Shown here: positions 7,777 through 16,239 of the stretch, piece after piece
Numbering within the stretch: position 1 is the first letter of the stretch
How the letters are laid out: each line of letters begins with the position of its first letter
Source of the DNA: CALKGK01 sp964649515
GTDB lineage: Bacteria; Bacteroidota; Bacteroidia; Flavobacteriales_D; Sanyastnellaceae
Direction of reading: 5' to 3'
Assembly (NCBI GenBank): GCA_964649515.1
Contig: CAZYPV010000015.1
Coordinates: 1 to 50,677 of the forward strand
Length of the DNA stretch: 50,677 nt
Notes under the pieces: generated by a model
Told to the model about the DNA's origin: nothing
Database searches by the model: none
Seen by the model: the letters and a program-made list of their open reading frames with translations, nothing else
Position numbers and translations under genes: made by a program

Positions 7777-10776
7777 GTGAATCTCAAACCCAACATATTG
7801 CGTCTGCTTTTTGTCCTCCTTTTGTTTGGATCAACTGGAGCTTTGGCGCAGGAGTTCCCCATTCATCATTTCGGTGTTGCGGAGGGTTTACCGGCTGACG
7901 GAGTGTATGATCTTCTTCAAGACCGGTCTGGATACCTTTGGGTTGCTACGGAAGGCGGTGGTTTGGTGCGGTTTGATGGGCGAAACTTCGAAGATTTGGA
8001 TGCCCCTGAAGCCTTGAATTCTGCCAACGTTCGCTGTTTGTTCGAAGATCATCTAGGAGTGATTTGGGCGGGAACGGCGGAACATGGGGTCTTTTGTTTT
8101 GATGGAACGGTTTGGCGAACGTTCAACCAGGGCCTTCCCGATCTCCACATTCGAAGTTTTACCGAAGACCATTTGGGACAACTTTGGGCGGCAAGTTTGG
8201 GTGGTGGAATTGCGATTTTGGACGAAAAAGCGAGGAACTTTAAGGTCAAAACCATCCGATCTTGGTCGGCACTCCAAGACCCTTTGATGCTGGGGTCGGC
8301 CGTTCGTTGTTTATTGCGAAACGAGGATGAAGTTTGGATGGGAAGCGACAACGGTCTTTTTGTTCATCGACAAAATCAAATTGAAAAAGTAAAGCTCAAG
8401 CCCGCGCTTGAAGACAAAATTTTGTGTGCGTTCAAACACGAAGAGGTGCTTTATTTCGGAACCGAAAACGGGCTAATCGTTTGCGATGAGTTGGGAGTGC
8501 ATCGACTCCATCACCCACAAATCGATCAGCGCAGAATACGCAGCATTGCGGTGGATGCTCATGGTGATTTGTGGTTTGGAACATCAAAAGGGGCGGTTCA
8601 AATGCGCATCAACCCGAAAAAAGAACTCGAATTTGTGAGCGAATTGAGGAAGGAGAACGGTTTGGACAATGACCGTATTCGAAAAGTGCTTCTCGATCGA
8701 TCAAACACCTTGTGGTTTGGCACCTATTTTGGCGGTATTTCCCAACTCACGGGAGAATCGTTGATGAAGTTTTCGCGAAGCAATAATTTTCCGGAAACCT
8801 ACATTACTGCTTTTGAAAGAGTGGACGACAGTACTCAGTTTATTGGAACTTTCGAAGGGAGCATTTTTTGGGTGAGGAACGGGAAGGCGGAGCGCTTATA
8901 TCAATCATCCAACAAAAACCCCGAGAATCCTGTTCTTGATTTCTTGAGGAAAGACCGAGAGGTACTGGCCTTGGTGAAGCATGATGGTCTTCTTCGCTTG
9001 TCCCAAAAAGGAGATGTTCAAAACCTGTTTCCCGCCCGGGGAGAAGAGGTGGCTTATTTTGAATTTAAGGAAGTCTTGTATCTCGCCCAAGAACGTGAAA
9101 TCCTCGATCTTAAGGGCACGCCCATTTTTCGTTTGGGGATCGATGAGTCTTGGAAAATACGGGGGGCGGAGGAACATGGAGAACACCTCTTGCTTTTTTG
9201 CAATGATGGAATTCGAATTCTTCGGGGCGATTTGAACCGCTCATCCAAATTTGAACTCCTGCCCAAAACTGCGGGAAAAGACATCACTTGTTCAAGTTTA
9301 AGCCCCAGTGGGAGTTTGTGGTTTGGAAGTGCGGGTGAAGGCCTGATTCGTTGGGATGGAGAAGAGGTCCAGGTCTTCAAGAAATCCAGTCAGCTCCCCG
9401 ATTTGCACATTCATAGCATCGCTTGTGATGACGAGGGGAACTTATGGGTATCAACCAAGCAAGGAGTGAGCTTTTTGGAATTGGGTCCGGATGAATCGTT
9501 CATCCTCAGCGCACAAAAAATCAATGCGGGAATCAAGGGATATGCAGCCGCAAAAAGCATGAGTGTGGATGCTGATGATCAACTTTGGATGGGAAGTACC
9601 AACGGATTGTATTGCTACAACAGTAAGGGAAGGTTCAAAAACCCTGCAGCACCCGTGCTTCATTTATCTGCCCCTCGTCTCTTTTTTGAACCCTTGGAAC
9701 AAACAATTGTGGGCGCTTCACCAACAAAGCTCCTCCTCGATCACGATGAAAACCATCTAACTTTCGACTATAAAGCTTTGGACCTCGGGCAAAAAGAACC
9801 CATTCACTACCAATACAAACTAGAAGGTTCAGGGCTGAATTGGCAGAACACGTCTGACGAGAGCATGACCTTCACAGGCTTGCCTCCAGGAGCGTATCGT
9901 TTTCTCCTTCGTGCGCAAAACAGTGATGGAATATGGAGTGAAGAACCCCTCGCCTTTGCCTTTGAAATTAGTCCGCCCATTTACCTCCGTTGGTGGTTCA
10001 TTGCGCTTGTTGTCCTATTTCTGGTGAGCCTCATCACCTTCATTGTTCGTCAAAGAATTGCCGCCCTCGCTCGTCAGCGCGACTTTCTCAACCGAAAAGT
10101 AAAAGAACGCACTGCCGAATTGAATGAAGCCAAGAACAAGAGCGAGGAACTCTTACTCAACATCCTCCCCCAAGAAACGGCCAACGAACTCAAAGCGAAA
10201 GGTAAGGCGCAAGTGAGAAAGTACCAAAACGCGAGTGTCTTGTTCTCTGATTTCAAAGGATTTACCAAGATGAGCGAGCAAATCAGTTCTGAAGAATTGG
10301 TCGCTACTTTGGACACCATATTTCAGCGTTTCGATGTGCTGTGTGACGCTCACGGGGTTGAAAAAATCAAGACCATTGGCGATGCTTATATGTGCGCCTC
10401 TGGAATTCCTTTGGAGCAAGAAGATCATGCAGATCGTATGGTGGCTTTTGCTTTGGACATGAAGAAAACCATGTTGGAGGTGAACGCTCAACTGAAGAAA
10501 AATCAATTGCCGGAGTGGAACATTCGCATTGGAATTCACAGTGGACCGCTCGTTGCCGGAGTTGTGGGGAAGAAAAAGTTTGCTTATGATATATGGGGAG
10601 ATACGGTCAACATTGCCGCACGGATGGAAAGCAGCAGTGAAATTAACCGGGTAAATGTGAGCGAGTCCACCAAGCGATTGATTGAGGGAAAATTCGAGCT
10701 CCATCACCGCGGAAAGATTGAGGCAAAGAACAAGGGCGCCTTAGAAATGTATTTTGTAGAAGAAAAACAATCATGA
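7777..10776 (+). CDS. propeller-sensor transmembrane class III adenylyl cyclase
   Basis: A predicted cAMP-producing receptor of 999 aa with a GTG start. A signal peptide (ILRLLFVLLLFGSTGALAQ) is followed by a large extracytoplasmic part of WVATEGGGLVRFDG-type two-component-regulator propeller repeats (about 30-620) and a Y_Y_Y-like beta domain (about 640-735, ending GIWSEEPLAFAFEISPP). One transmembrane helix follows (about 740-762, WWFIALVVLFLVSLITFIV), then a short coiled coil and the cyclase domain (about 790-995). The catalytic set is complete: metal aspartates D825 (FSDFKGF) and D869 (IGDAYM), adenine-specifying K865 and D938, and transition-state N945 and R949. The spacing is as in characterised class III cyclases. 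The Lys/Asp pair argues for ATP over GTP. The stop overlaps the next gene's ATG by 4 bp. Confidence 0.9.
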   Translation: MNLKPNILRLLFVLLLFGSTGALAQEFPIHHFGVAEGLPADGVYDLLQDRSGYLWVATEGGGLVRFDGRNFEDLDAPEALNSANVRCLFEDHLGVIWAGTAEHGVFCFDGTVWRTFNQGLPDLHIRSFTEDHLGQLWAASLGGGIAILDEKARNFKVKTIRSWSALQDPLMLGSAVRCLLRNEDEVWMGSDNGLFVHRQNQIEKVKLKPALEDKILCAFKHEEVLYFGTENGLIVCDELGVHRLHHPQIDQRRIRSIAVDAHGDLWFGTSKGAVQMRINPKKELEFVSELRKENGLDNDRIRKVLLDRSNTLWFGTYFGGISQLTGESLMKFSRSNNFPETYITAFERVDDSTQFIGTFEGSIFWVRNGKAERLYQSSNKNPENPVLDFLRKDREVLALVKHDGLLRLSQKGDVQNLFPARGEEVAYFEFKEVLYLAQEREILDLKGTPIFRLGIDESWKIRGAEEHGEHLLLFCNDGIRILRGDLNRSSKFELLPKTAGKDITCSSLSPSGSLWFGSAGEGLIRWDGEEVQVFKKSSQLPDLHIHSIACDDEGNLWVSTKQGVSFLELGPDESFILSAQKINAGIKGYAAAKSMSVDADDQLWMGSTNGLYCYNSKGRFKNPAAPVLHLSAPRLFFEPLEQTIVGASPTKLLLDHDENHLTFDYKALDLGQKEPIHYQYKLEGSGLNWQNTSDESMTFTGLPPGAYRFLLRAQNSDGIWSEEPLAFAFEISPPIYLRWWFIALVVLFLVSLITFIVRQRIAALARQRDFLNRKVKERTAELNEAKNKSEELLLNILPQETANELKAKGKAQVRKYQNASVLFSDFKGFTKMSEQISSEELVATLDTIFQRFDVLCDAHGVEKIKTIGDAYMCASGIPLEQEDHADRMVAFALDMKKTMLEVNAQLKKNQLPEWNIRIGIHSGPLVAGVVGKKKFAYDIWGDTVNIAARMESSSEINRVNVSESTKRLIEGKFELHHRGKIEAKNKGALEMYFVEEKQS

Positions 10777-11321
10777 AAGTATACACGAAAACGGGAGATG
10801 AAGGAACGACGGGGCTCATTGGCGGAACCCGGGTACCCAAAGACCACGTCCGCATTGAAGCCTACGGTTCGGTGGATGAATTGAACGCCCACATCGGTTT
10901 TCTCCGGGATCAGGAGGGAATGCAAGCTTACCAAAAGCGTTTGGTTGAAATCCAAGAACAGCTCTTTACCATGGGAAGTCATTTGGCCAACGACCCTGAA
11001 AAGTCCAAAATGAAATTGCCAGAGTTTTTGGATGAATACACGGAAGCTTTGGAACACGATATTGATGCCATGGAAGAAGATTTACCGGCCATGACCAACT
11101 TTATTCTTCCTGGCGGACACCCGAGTGTTTCGGTGTGTCACATTGCGCGCTGTGTGTGCCGACGAGCAGAAAGGGCAACCATTGCACTTCATCATTCGTC
11201 AAGCATAAACACAGGCTTGATGGTTTATTTGAACCGATTGAGTGATTACTTGTTTGTTCTTTCACGCAAGATTGCACAGGACCTTGGAGCCGAAGAAACA
11301 CCTTGGAAACCGAGGGGCTAG
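10773..11321 (+). CDS. cob(I)yrinic acid a,c-diamide adenosyltransferase (PduO type)
   Basis: ATP:cob(I)alamin adenosyltransferase, making the coenzyme B12 upper ligand. The N-terminal ATP-binding motif YTKTGDEGTTGLIGGTRV is followed by KDHVRIEAYGSVDELNAHIG, the PduO-type signature. Later come FILPGGHPSVSVCHIARCVCRRAER and the C-terminal LNRLSDYLFVLSRKIA. At 182 aa it is normal for a single-domain enzyme. Its ATG overlaps the TGA of the adenylyl cyclase gene, so the two are probably translated from one message. A functional link between cAMP and B12 is only inferred from this overlap. Confidence 0.93.
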   Translation: MKVYTKTGDEGTTGLIGGTRVPKDHVRIEAYGSVDELNAHIGFLRDQEGMQAYQKRLVEIQEQLFTMGSHLANDPEKSKMKLPEFLDEYTEALEHDIDAMEEDLPAMTNFILPGGHPSVSVCHIARCVCRRAERATIALHHSSSINTGLMVYLNRLSDYLFVLSRKIAQDLGAEETPWKPRG

Positions 11322-11365
11322 TGCAGTGATTTGATAAACAATAGCTTAAGCTGAATAAATTGAAG

Positions 11366-11395
11366 TTGCGAGTGTAGATTAAAATTCTACTTTTG
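11366..11395 (+). promoter_or_regulatory. Bacteroidetes-type promoter of the DUF2795 gene
   Basis: TTG at 11366-11368 and TACTTTTG at 11388-11395, 19 bp apart, fit the TTG / TAnnTTTG promoter of this phylum. The start codon at 11431 follows after a leader of about 30 nt. Confidence 0.55.
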
Positions 11396-11430
11396 CAAAA
11401 TTATTATAGAGACCTAATAAAATTGGTGTT

Positions 11431-11652
11431 ATGTATTGGACTTTAGAACTTGCGTCTTATTTGGAAGATGCACCATGGCCAGCAACAAAAGATGAGTTGA
11501 TTGATTTCGCAATGAGAACTGGAGCTCCATTGGAAGTAGTTGAAAACCTTCAGCAAATTGAAGATGAGGGAGAAAGCTTTGAAACGATCGAAGATATTTG
11601 GCCAGATTACCCTACGAAGGAAGACTTCTTCTTCAACGAGGACGAGTATTAA
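11431..11652 (+). CDS. DUF2795-type small conserved protein, 73 aa
   Basis: A small, very acidic cytoplasmic protein beginning MYWTLELASYLEDAPWPATK and ending PTKEDFFFNEDEY. I recognise this as the short DUF2795-type protein strongly conserved across Flavobacteriales and other Bacteroidetes; its function is unknown. The full length and the motifs DELIDFAMRTGAPLEVVENL and IEDIWPDYP are intact. It is a single-gene transcript: its own promoter lies at 11366-11395 and a terminator at 11677-11710. It is separate from the cyclase/adenosyltransferase pair. Confidence 0.85.
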   Translation: MYWTLELASYLEDAPWPATKDELIDFAMRTGAPLEVVENLQQIEDEGESFETIEDIWPDYPTKEDFFFNEDEY

Positions 11653-11676
11653 TGATAAATCGTGAAAAACGTATCG

Positions 11677-11710
11677 AAAAGCCATCACGCTAAGCGTTGA
11701 TGGCTTTTTT
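11677..11710 (+). terminator. rho-independent terminator after the DUF2795 gene
   Basis: The stem AAAGCCATCA-CGC pairs with GCG-T-TGATGGCTTT across a TAA loop, followed by a T-rich run (TTTTTTATTTT). It lies 25 bp after the stop codon. Confidence 0.8.
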
Positions 11711-11797
11711 TATTTTGTGTCCCCTTTTTTAAAATACCATAAATGGATTTCTGCTTGAGTACCAATAGATGTAGAGTAACCTAATGTTCTCAGCACC

Positions 11798-11897
11798 NNN
11801 NNNNNNNNNNNNNNNNNNNNNNNNNNNNNNNNNNNNNNNNNNNNNNNNNNNNNNNNNNNNNNNNNNNNNNNNNNNNNNNNNNNNNNNNNNNNNNNNN
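11798..11897. other. assembly gap (100 N)
   Basis: Exactly 100 N. The nine bases CTCAGCACC occur both immediately before and immediately after it, suggesting that the two contig ends may touch or overlap. Confidence 0.98.
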
Positions 11898-11977
11898 CTC
11901 AGCACCCATATGGTGAATTCAGTTTTATCTCTTGCGACATCACTAAACAGCCCGCGCTAGCGTCTAAACAGTGGCGC

Positions 11978-12028
11978 AAGCAACCTCAACCGGCGAAGCC
12001 ATTCAACCAAACTCCGTACTCAGGAAAT
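11978..12028 (-). repeat. dispersed 51-bp intergenic repeat, copy A
   Basis: Read on the minus strand this matches 43571-43621 (plus strand) at 45 of 51 positions, including an identical 23-bp core, TTTGGTTGAATGGCTTCGCC followed by GGT. It lies just downstream of the aspartate kinase stop. Confidence 0.8.
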
Positions 12029-12045
12029 ACATCTTCACTACTTCC

Positions 12046-13305
12046 TCAACGAAGCACAAAACGCAGTGTTTGTCTGCTTTTCTGCTCCATCAACACTTCT
12101 CTGTTTCCTGTTAAGGCACGAACGGTAGCATCGTCATAATGCCGAATAGTGAGCAAATCCAAACCATCGTTGTATTTCACTTCGTAAGCCACTTGCAGCA
12201 TGTCCCTCAAAGCTTTCACCAGCGCTTCGTCTTGATCCACCACAATCGAAAAACTAATGGCCGAATTTTGCATCATGTTGACCCGGAGTCCGCTCTCTGA
12301 AATCATCTCAAAAATATCGCTCAAGTTTTTTTCCACGATGAAACTGAAGTCCCTCGATTTGATGGACAGCAGCACCTGATTGGGTTTGAAAATGTACATG
12401 GGAACCAGTGTATCGTAATCGCTAGTAGCATCGATTACCGTTCCCGGCAAACTGGGATCACTGAAGCTTTTCACAAACAACGGAATGTTTTTGTTTTGCA
12501 GGGGCTTCAGGGTTTTGGGGTGAATAACAGATGCACCGTAATAACTCAACTCAATGCACTCGTTATAAGAGATGTGGGGCAATTGCACCGTGTTATTGAA
12601 CCACTTGGGGTCGGCATTCAGCATGCCGGGAACATCTTTCCAAATGGTCACCGATTGCGCGTTGAGCAAGTAGGCGATGATGGCCGCTGAAAAGTCAGAA
12701 CCTTCCCTTCCAAGCGTACTCATGTTGCCCAATTTTGACTGCGCAATGAAGCCCTGTGTGATGATGGTTCTCGTAGTATCTTCTTCCAAGTGGGCAAGCA
12801 GAATGTCGGCAGATTTTTGACTCCGTTCCCAGTCGATTTCCGCGCGGCGATGATCGTTGTTCGTTTTGATGACGTTGCGCACATCCACCCACTCCACATT
12901 CAATCCATCGCGCTCGAGGTGGGCACAAATGAGCAATGTAGAAAGCACCTCTCCCATCCCCACTACGCGATCATACTCCAAAGCGTGGTTGGTGCTCAAA
13001 GGTTTGGCAAAATCTTCTTCCATTTTCGTCAAGGCCGACTCAAAATCAGAAAAAAGTGCACCATCACTCACTTCCAAGTCACTCGCAATGGACAAATGAA
13101 AGTTCGCCACCTTCTCAAATGCCGGTCTCCAATCCAGCATCTCCAATCTCAGTCGATGCACCTCTTCAAGCATGTTCGTGGTTTTCCCCATCGCTGAGAA
13201 CACCACTACTTTGCGTTCTTGTGCTTCCGACTTAAGAATCCTACCCACATTTCGAATTGCCACTGCATCGCCAACGGATGCGCCTCCAAACTTATATACC
13301 TTCAT
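12046..13305 (-). CDS. lysC: aspartate kinase
   Basis: Phosphorylates aspartate, the committed step towards lysine, threonine, methionine and diaminopimelate. The N-terminal signature is MKVYKFGGASVGD. Later come FIAQSKLGNMSTLGREGSDFSAA, the substrate/ATP-site loop, and WKDVPGMLNADPKW. The C-terminal part (about 300-419) is ACT-like (LLSIKSRDFSFIVEKNLSDIF, RVNMMQNSAISFSIVVD) and probably binds an allosteric amino acid. At 419 aa it is a monofunctional kinase, without the homoserine dehydrogenase fused in ThrA-type enzymes. It lies 88 bp after a GNAT gene on the same strand. The symbol lysC is used in the generic sense. Confidence 0.93.
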   Translation of the reverse strand: MKVYKFGGASVGDAVAIRNVGRILKSEAQERKVVVFSAMGKTTNMLEEVHRLRLEMLDWRPAFEKVANFHLSIASDLEVSDGALFSDFESALTKMEEDFAKPLSTNHALEYDRVVGMGEVLSTLLICAHLERDGLNVEWVDVRNVIKTNNDHRRAEIDWERSQKSADILLAHLEEDTTRTIITQGFIAQSKLGNMSTLGREGSDFSAAIIAYLLNAQSVTIWKDVPGMLNADPKWFNNTVQLPHISYNECIELSYYGASVIHPKTLKPLQNKNIPLFVKSFSDPSLPGTVIDATSDYDTLVPMYIFKPNQVLLSIKSRDFSFIVEKNLSDIFEMISESGLRVNMMQNSAISFSIVVDQDEALVKALRDMLQVAYEVKYNDGLDLLTIRHYDDATVRALTGNREVLMEQKSRQTLRFVLR

Positions 13306-13393
13306 TTTTTCTGACCGTATTCTCTTTTGCTCTTCGGGATTTCAGTGCCTTTTGTGTTTTGACCTTGGCGTCCTTCCACCCCGAGCAGTTCGT

Positions 13394-13843
13394 TCATTTT
13401 AATCTCATGCTGCAATTCAACCAATCGTTTTCCATCTCCACCCCGTATTTTTTGTAAAACGCAATGGCCGATGCATTCCAGTCCAAAACCTGCCAGTGGA
13501 AACGCCTCACGCCCTCCATCTTTGCAATCTCCAACAGTTCATCAAAAAGGGCTGTTCCCACACCTTTTCGTCGAAAGCGCTCGCTCACCACCAAATCTTC
13601 CAAATACAAAGACTTCCCTTTCCAAGTGCTGTAACGATGGTAATACAGGGCAATGCCCATGCATTCACCATTATCATTTTCAGCAAGTAAAAACGAGAAA
13701 CGCGCATCTTTTCCGAAGCCGTCTCGAAGCAAGTCGTTTTCATCGATTTCCACCTCATCACCCGCCTTTTCAAAAACTGCCAACTCCTTGATTAAACTGA
13801 GGAGCGCGGGAACATCTTCTTCTTTACCCAATCGAATTTGCAT
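13394..13843 (-). CDS. GNAT family N-acetyltransferase
   Basis: A 149-aa single-domain acetyltransferase. The acetyl-CoA loop is SERFRRKGVGTALFDELLEIA. The preceding strand pair is GIALYYHRYSTWKGKSLYLEDLVV, and the C-terminal WQVLDWNASAIAFYKKYGV is typical of spermidine/diamine acetyltransferase-like (SAT-like) GNATs. The substrate cannot be read from the sequence; polyamines or small amines are the nearest known. It lies upstream of aspartate kinase on the same strand, with 88 bp between them and no clear terminator. Confidence 0.88.
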   Translation of the reverse strand: MQIRLGKEEDVPALLSLIKELAVFEKAGDEVEIDENDLLRDGFGKDARFSFLLAENDNGECMGIALYYHRYSTWKGKSLYLEDLVVSERFRRKGVGTALFDELLEIAKMEGVRRFHWQVLDWNASAIAFYKKYGVEMENDWLNCSMRLK

Positions 13844-13930
13844 GGAATAAAGCTAGGAATGAAATCCATGCCGTTGAAAACAATTTAAATTACATCTTCA
13901 CCGTCCATTGTTTGAATGTAGTTTTCTACC

Positions 13931-14500
13931 ATGAATTTTATCGATGCAATTTTAATCATCCCATTGCTGTGGGCGGCTTACAAGGGGTTTAAGAAGGGAC
14001 TCATTATTGAAGTCTTTTCACTTCTCGCTCTATTTGCTGGTATTTATGGGGGAATTCACTTCTCTGATTTTGCTGCAGACCTGCTTCGAGACCATTTCAA
14101 CTTGAAAGAACAATACCTACCGGCGCTGTCCTTTGCTCTGACTTTTATTGGTGTTATTGTCTTGGTTTACTTCTTAGGGAAGATGGTTGAAAAGGTGATC
14201 AACATGGCCGCCATGAAACCCTTGAACAAGATTGCCGGAGCGGCCTTTTCGCTTTTGAAATATGGCTTGATCATGAGTATTGTTTTGGGCTTTCTGGTTC
14301 CCGTAGCAAAAAACCTCGATCTCGTAAAAAGGGAAACCCTGCGAGAGTCCTTGCTTTTGGAGCCCGTCCAGAATCTGGCTTTGGTACTCATTCCCGCCAT
14401 CAAGGACAGCGATTTTTATACCTCCTTGAACGGAACAAAATTGGAGCAAGTGAAGGATCAAGTTCTCGATGATCTCAGAGAACACATTCCCGGGAATTAG
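13931..14500 (+). CDS. CvpA family membrane protein
   Basis: A 189-aa inner-membrane protein with four hydrophobic segments. It starts MNFIDAILIIPLLWAAYKGFKKGLIIEVFSLLALFAGIYGG, the conserved CvpA opening (a short helix, then GxxxG-rich KGFKKG). A second pair of helices follows (YLPALSFALTFIGVIVLVYFLG; AGAAFSLLKYGLIMSIVLGFLVP). CvpA proteins are needed for colicin V production in E. coli and envelope stress tolerance elsewhere; the role here is unknown. It stands alone on the plus strand, converging with the phosphohexomutase gene with 2 bp between the stops. Confidence 0.85.
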   Translation: MNFIDAILIIPLLWAAYKGFKKGLIIEVFSLLALFAGIYGGIHFSDFAADLLRDHFNLKEQYLPALSFALTFIGVIVLVYFLGKMVEKVINMAAMKPLNKIAGAAFSLLKYGLIMSIVLGFLVPVAKNLDLVKRETLRESLLLEPVQNLALVLIPAIKDSDFYTSLNGTKLEQVKDQVLDDLREHIPGN

Positions 14501-14502
14501 CC

Positions 14503-16239
14503 TTAAGCGATCAAATCGGCCTCCATGGCATCAATCACCCTGTTCAAACTTGAACGCTGGTCTTCATAAGGCATTTCGGGATTAAATGGTCGGCACAAAC
14601 TGAAGTAAAATTTGATCTTGGGTTCAGTTCCTGATGGTCGGGCAGTTACTACTCCTCCTCCTTCTAATCGGAATTGGATGACATTTGAGCGTTCACTTGA
14701 CAGAGGTGCTTTTCGTCCATCCACGAAGGTGCGCTCTCCTGTTTTGAGATCATCCAAGGCCTCTATTTTAATCCCACCCAAGCGCTCGGGGGCATCATTC
14801 CGAAACCCTTCCATCATCTCAGCAATGGCTTTTTTTCCTTCGATCCCTTCTTTTTTGAGCGATACGAGTCGTTCTTGCCATACTCCAAACTCCCGATGCA
14901 AATGCTCGAGCAATCCGTAAGCACTGCCGTAGTTTTCCTTGGCCCACACCGCCATCTCAACAATGGCCAATGCTGAGGTTACGGCATCTTTGTCTCTCAC
15001 AAAATCGCCCAACATATAGCCGTAGCTTTCTTCTCCTCCAACAATAAATTTTCCTCGTCCTTCCAAGGAGCGAATGACCGCCGCAATGTTCTTAAACCCT
15101 GTGAGGGTTTCTTCAACCCCAACGCCATAGTGCTCCCCAATGGTTCTGAAGAGCTCACTCGTCACCACTGTTTTTGCAACAAATCCATTGTGGGGTATCG
15201 CATTTCGTTGCTTCATCACCTCCAAAACATAAAACATCAGCATGGCTCCCGTTTCATTCCCGTTGAGCAAAACCAAGTGATTGGAGTGGTTTCGAACGGC
15301 AATTCCCACGCGATCAGCATCCGGGTCGGTACCCAGCACCAACGCTGCACCGGTCTTTTCTCCCAGCGCTAGTGCCATTTCCATGGCCGATTTTTCTTCG
15401 GGGTTGGGCGAACTTACTGTGGGGAAATTTCCATCGGGTTCGGCTTGTTCTTTGACTTCATACACGGCTTCAAAACCAAGACTTCTCAAAGCAGCAGGGA
15501 TGAGTTGTCCGCCAGTGCCGTGCAGAGCAGTGAAGACCATTGGCGTTTGGAGGGCGTTTGGAGAAAAAGAAGGTTTGAGGAGTGCATTTTTACTTGCTTC
15601 CATGAAGGCATCATCCATCGCTTTGCCCAAATAACTAACTCCAGTTAAATCCTCTTGTCTGAGCACCTCACTGGGAGATTTCACCTTTCTCACTTCGGCG
15701 ATGATGGCAGCGTCTTGGGGCGGTACAATCTGGGCACCATCTTTCCAATACACCTTGTATCCGTTGTATTCCGGCGGGTTGTGACTAGCTGTGATGACGA
15801 TACCCGCTGTGCATTCTAATTCCCTTACAGCGAAACTGAGCACGGGAGTTGGACGCAATTCTTCAAAAAGAAAAACCTCAAATCCGTTCGCCAAAAATAC
15901 TTGAGCACTCACCTCAGCGAAAAACCGGCTGTTGTTTCGAGAATCATAAGCAATGGCAATTTTCCAAGCCTCTTGGTTCACTTCATTTTTGGTGTAGTTG
16001 GCCAAACCTTGGCTTGCCATGGCTATGGTGTATTGATTCACTCGATTTCGACCAACCCCCATCTTTCCGCGCATGCCACCAGTACCAAATTCCAAATCGG
16101 TGTAGAACGCATCCCAAAATTCGGGAGAAGCAGCCTCCATCAAGCTTTGAGTTTCTTTTTGGGTTTTTGCATCAAAAGGATCTTTGGTCCACTCCGCAGC
16201 CTTTTCCAGTATTGCTTGTTTATCCATGGTGCTTTTCAT
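14503..16239 (-). CDS. phospho-sugar mutase (phosphoglucomutase/phosphomannomutase)
   Basis: Interconverts hexose 1- and 6-phosphates in the cytoplasm. The phosphoserine loop TASHNPPEYNGYKVYW (Ser at about 152) is followed by metal-binding VLGTDPDADRVGIAV, the sugar-specificity GGEESYGYMLGDFVRDKD and the phosphate-binding RPSGTEPKIKFYFS. All four domains of the alpha-D-phosphohexomutase fold are therefore present. At about 578 aa it belongs to the longer PGM/PMM2-like class common in Bacteroidetes. Starts at 16245 (GTG), 16239 (ATG) and 16227 (ATG, MDKQAIL) are all possible. Each overlaps the 3' end of the upstream reductase gene, so the two are coupled. This fits nucleotide-sugar supply. Confidence 0.93.
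   Translation of the reverse strand: MKSTMDKQAILEKAAEWTKDPFDAKTQKETQSLMEAASPEFWDAFYTDLEFGTGGMRGKMGVGRNRVNQYTIAMASQGLANYTKNEVNQEAWKIAIAYDSRNNSRFFAEVSAQVFLANGFEVFLFEELRPTPVLSFAVRELECTAGIVITASHNPPEYNGYKVYWKDGAQIVPPQDAAIIAEVRKVKSPSEVLRQEDLTGVSYLGKAMDDAFMEASKNALLKPSFSPNALQTPMVFTALHGTGGQLIPAALRSLGFEAVYEVKEQAEPDGNFPTVSSPNPEEKSAMEMALALGEKTGAALVLGTDPDADRVGIAVRNHSNHLVLLNGNETGAMLMFYVLEVMKQRNAIPHNGFVAKTVVTSELFRTIGEHYGVGVEETLTGFKNIAAVIRSLEGRGKFIVGGEESYGYMLGDFVRDKDAVTSALAIVEMAVWAKENYGSAYGLLEHLHREFGVWQERLVSLKKEGIEGKKAIAEMMEGFRNDAPERLGGIKIEALDDLKTGERTFVDGRKAPLSSERSNVIQFRLEGGGVVTARPSGTEPKIKFYFSLCRPFNPEMPYEDQRSSLNRVIDAMEADLIA

Larger units (their letters stand above)
11711..12045. other. intergenic region with assembly gap and dispersed repeat
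   Basis: 335 bp between the DUF2795 terminator and the aspartate kinase stop. It contains a 100-N gap (11798-11897) and, at 11978-12028, one copy of a 51-bp repeat also found near 43.6 kb. I see no gene. GC-rich palindromic bits such as CGCGCTAGCG and GGCGAAGCC suggest a REP-like intergenic element. Confidence 0.6.

Noticed and set aside
10153..10707. 184-codon minus-strand frame opposite the cyclase domain
   Set aside because: A shadow of the conserved catalytic domain on the plus strand.
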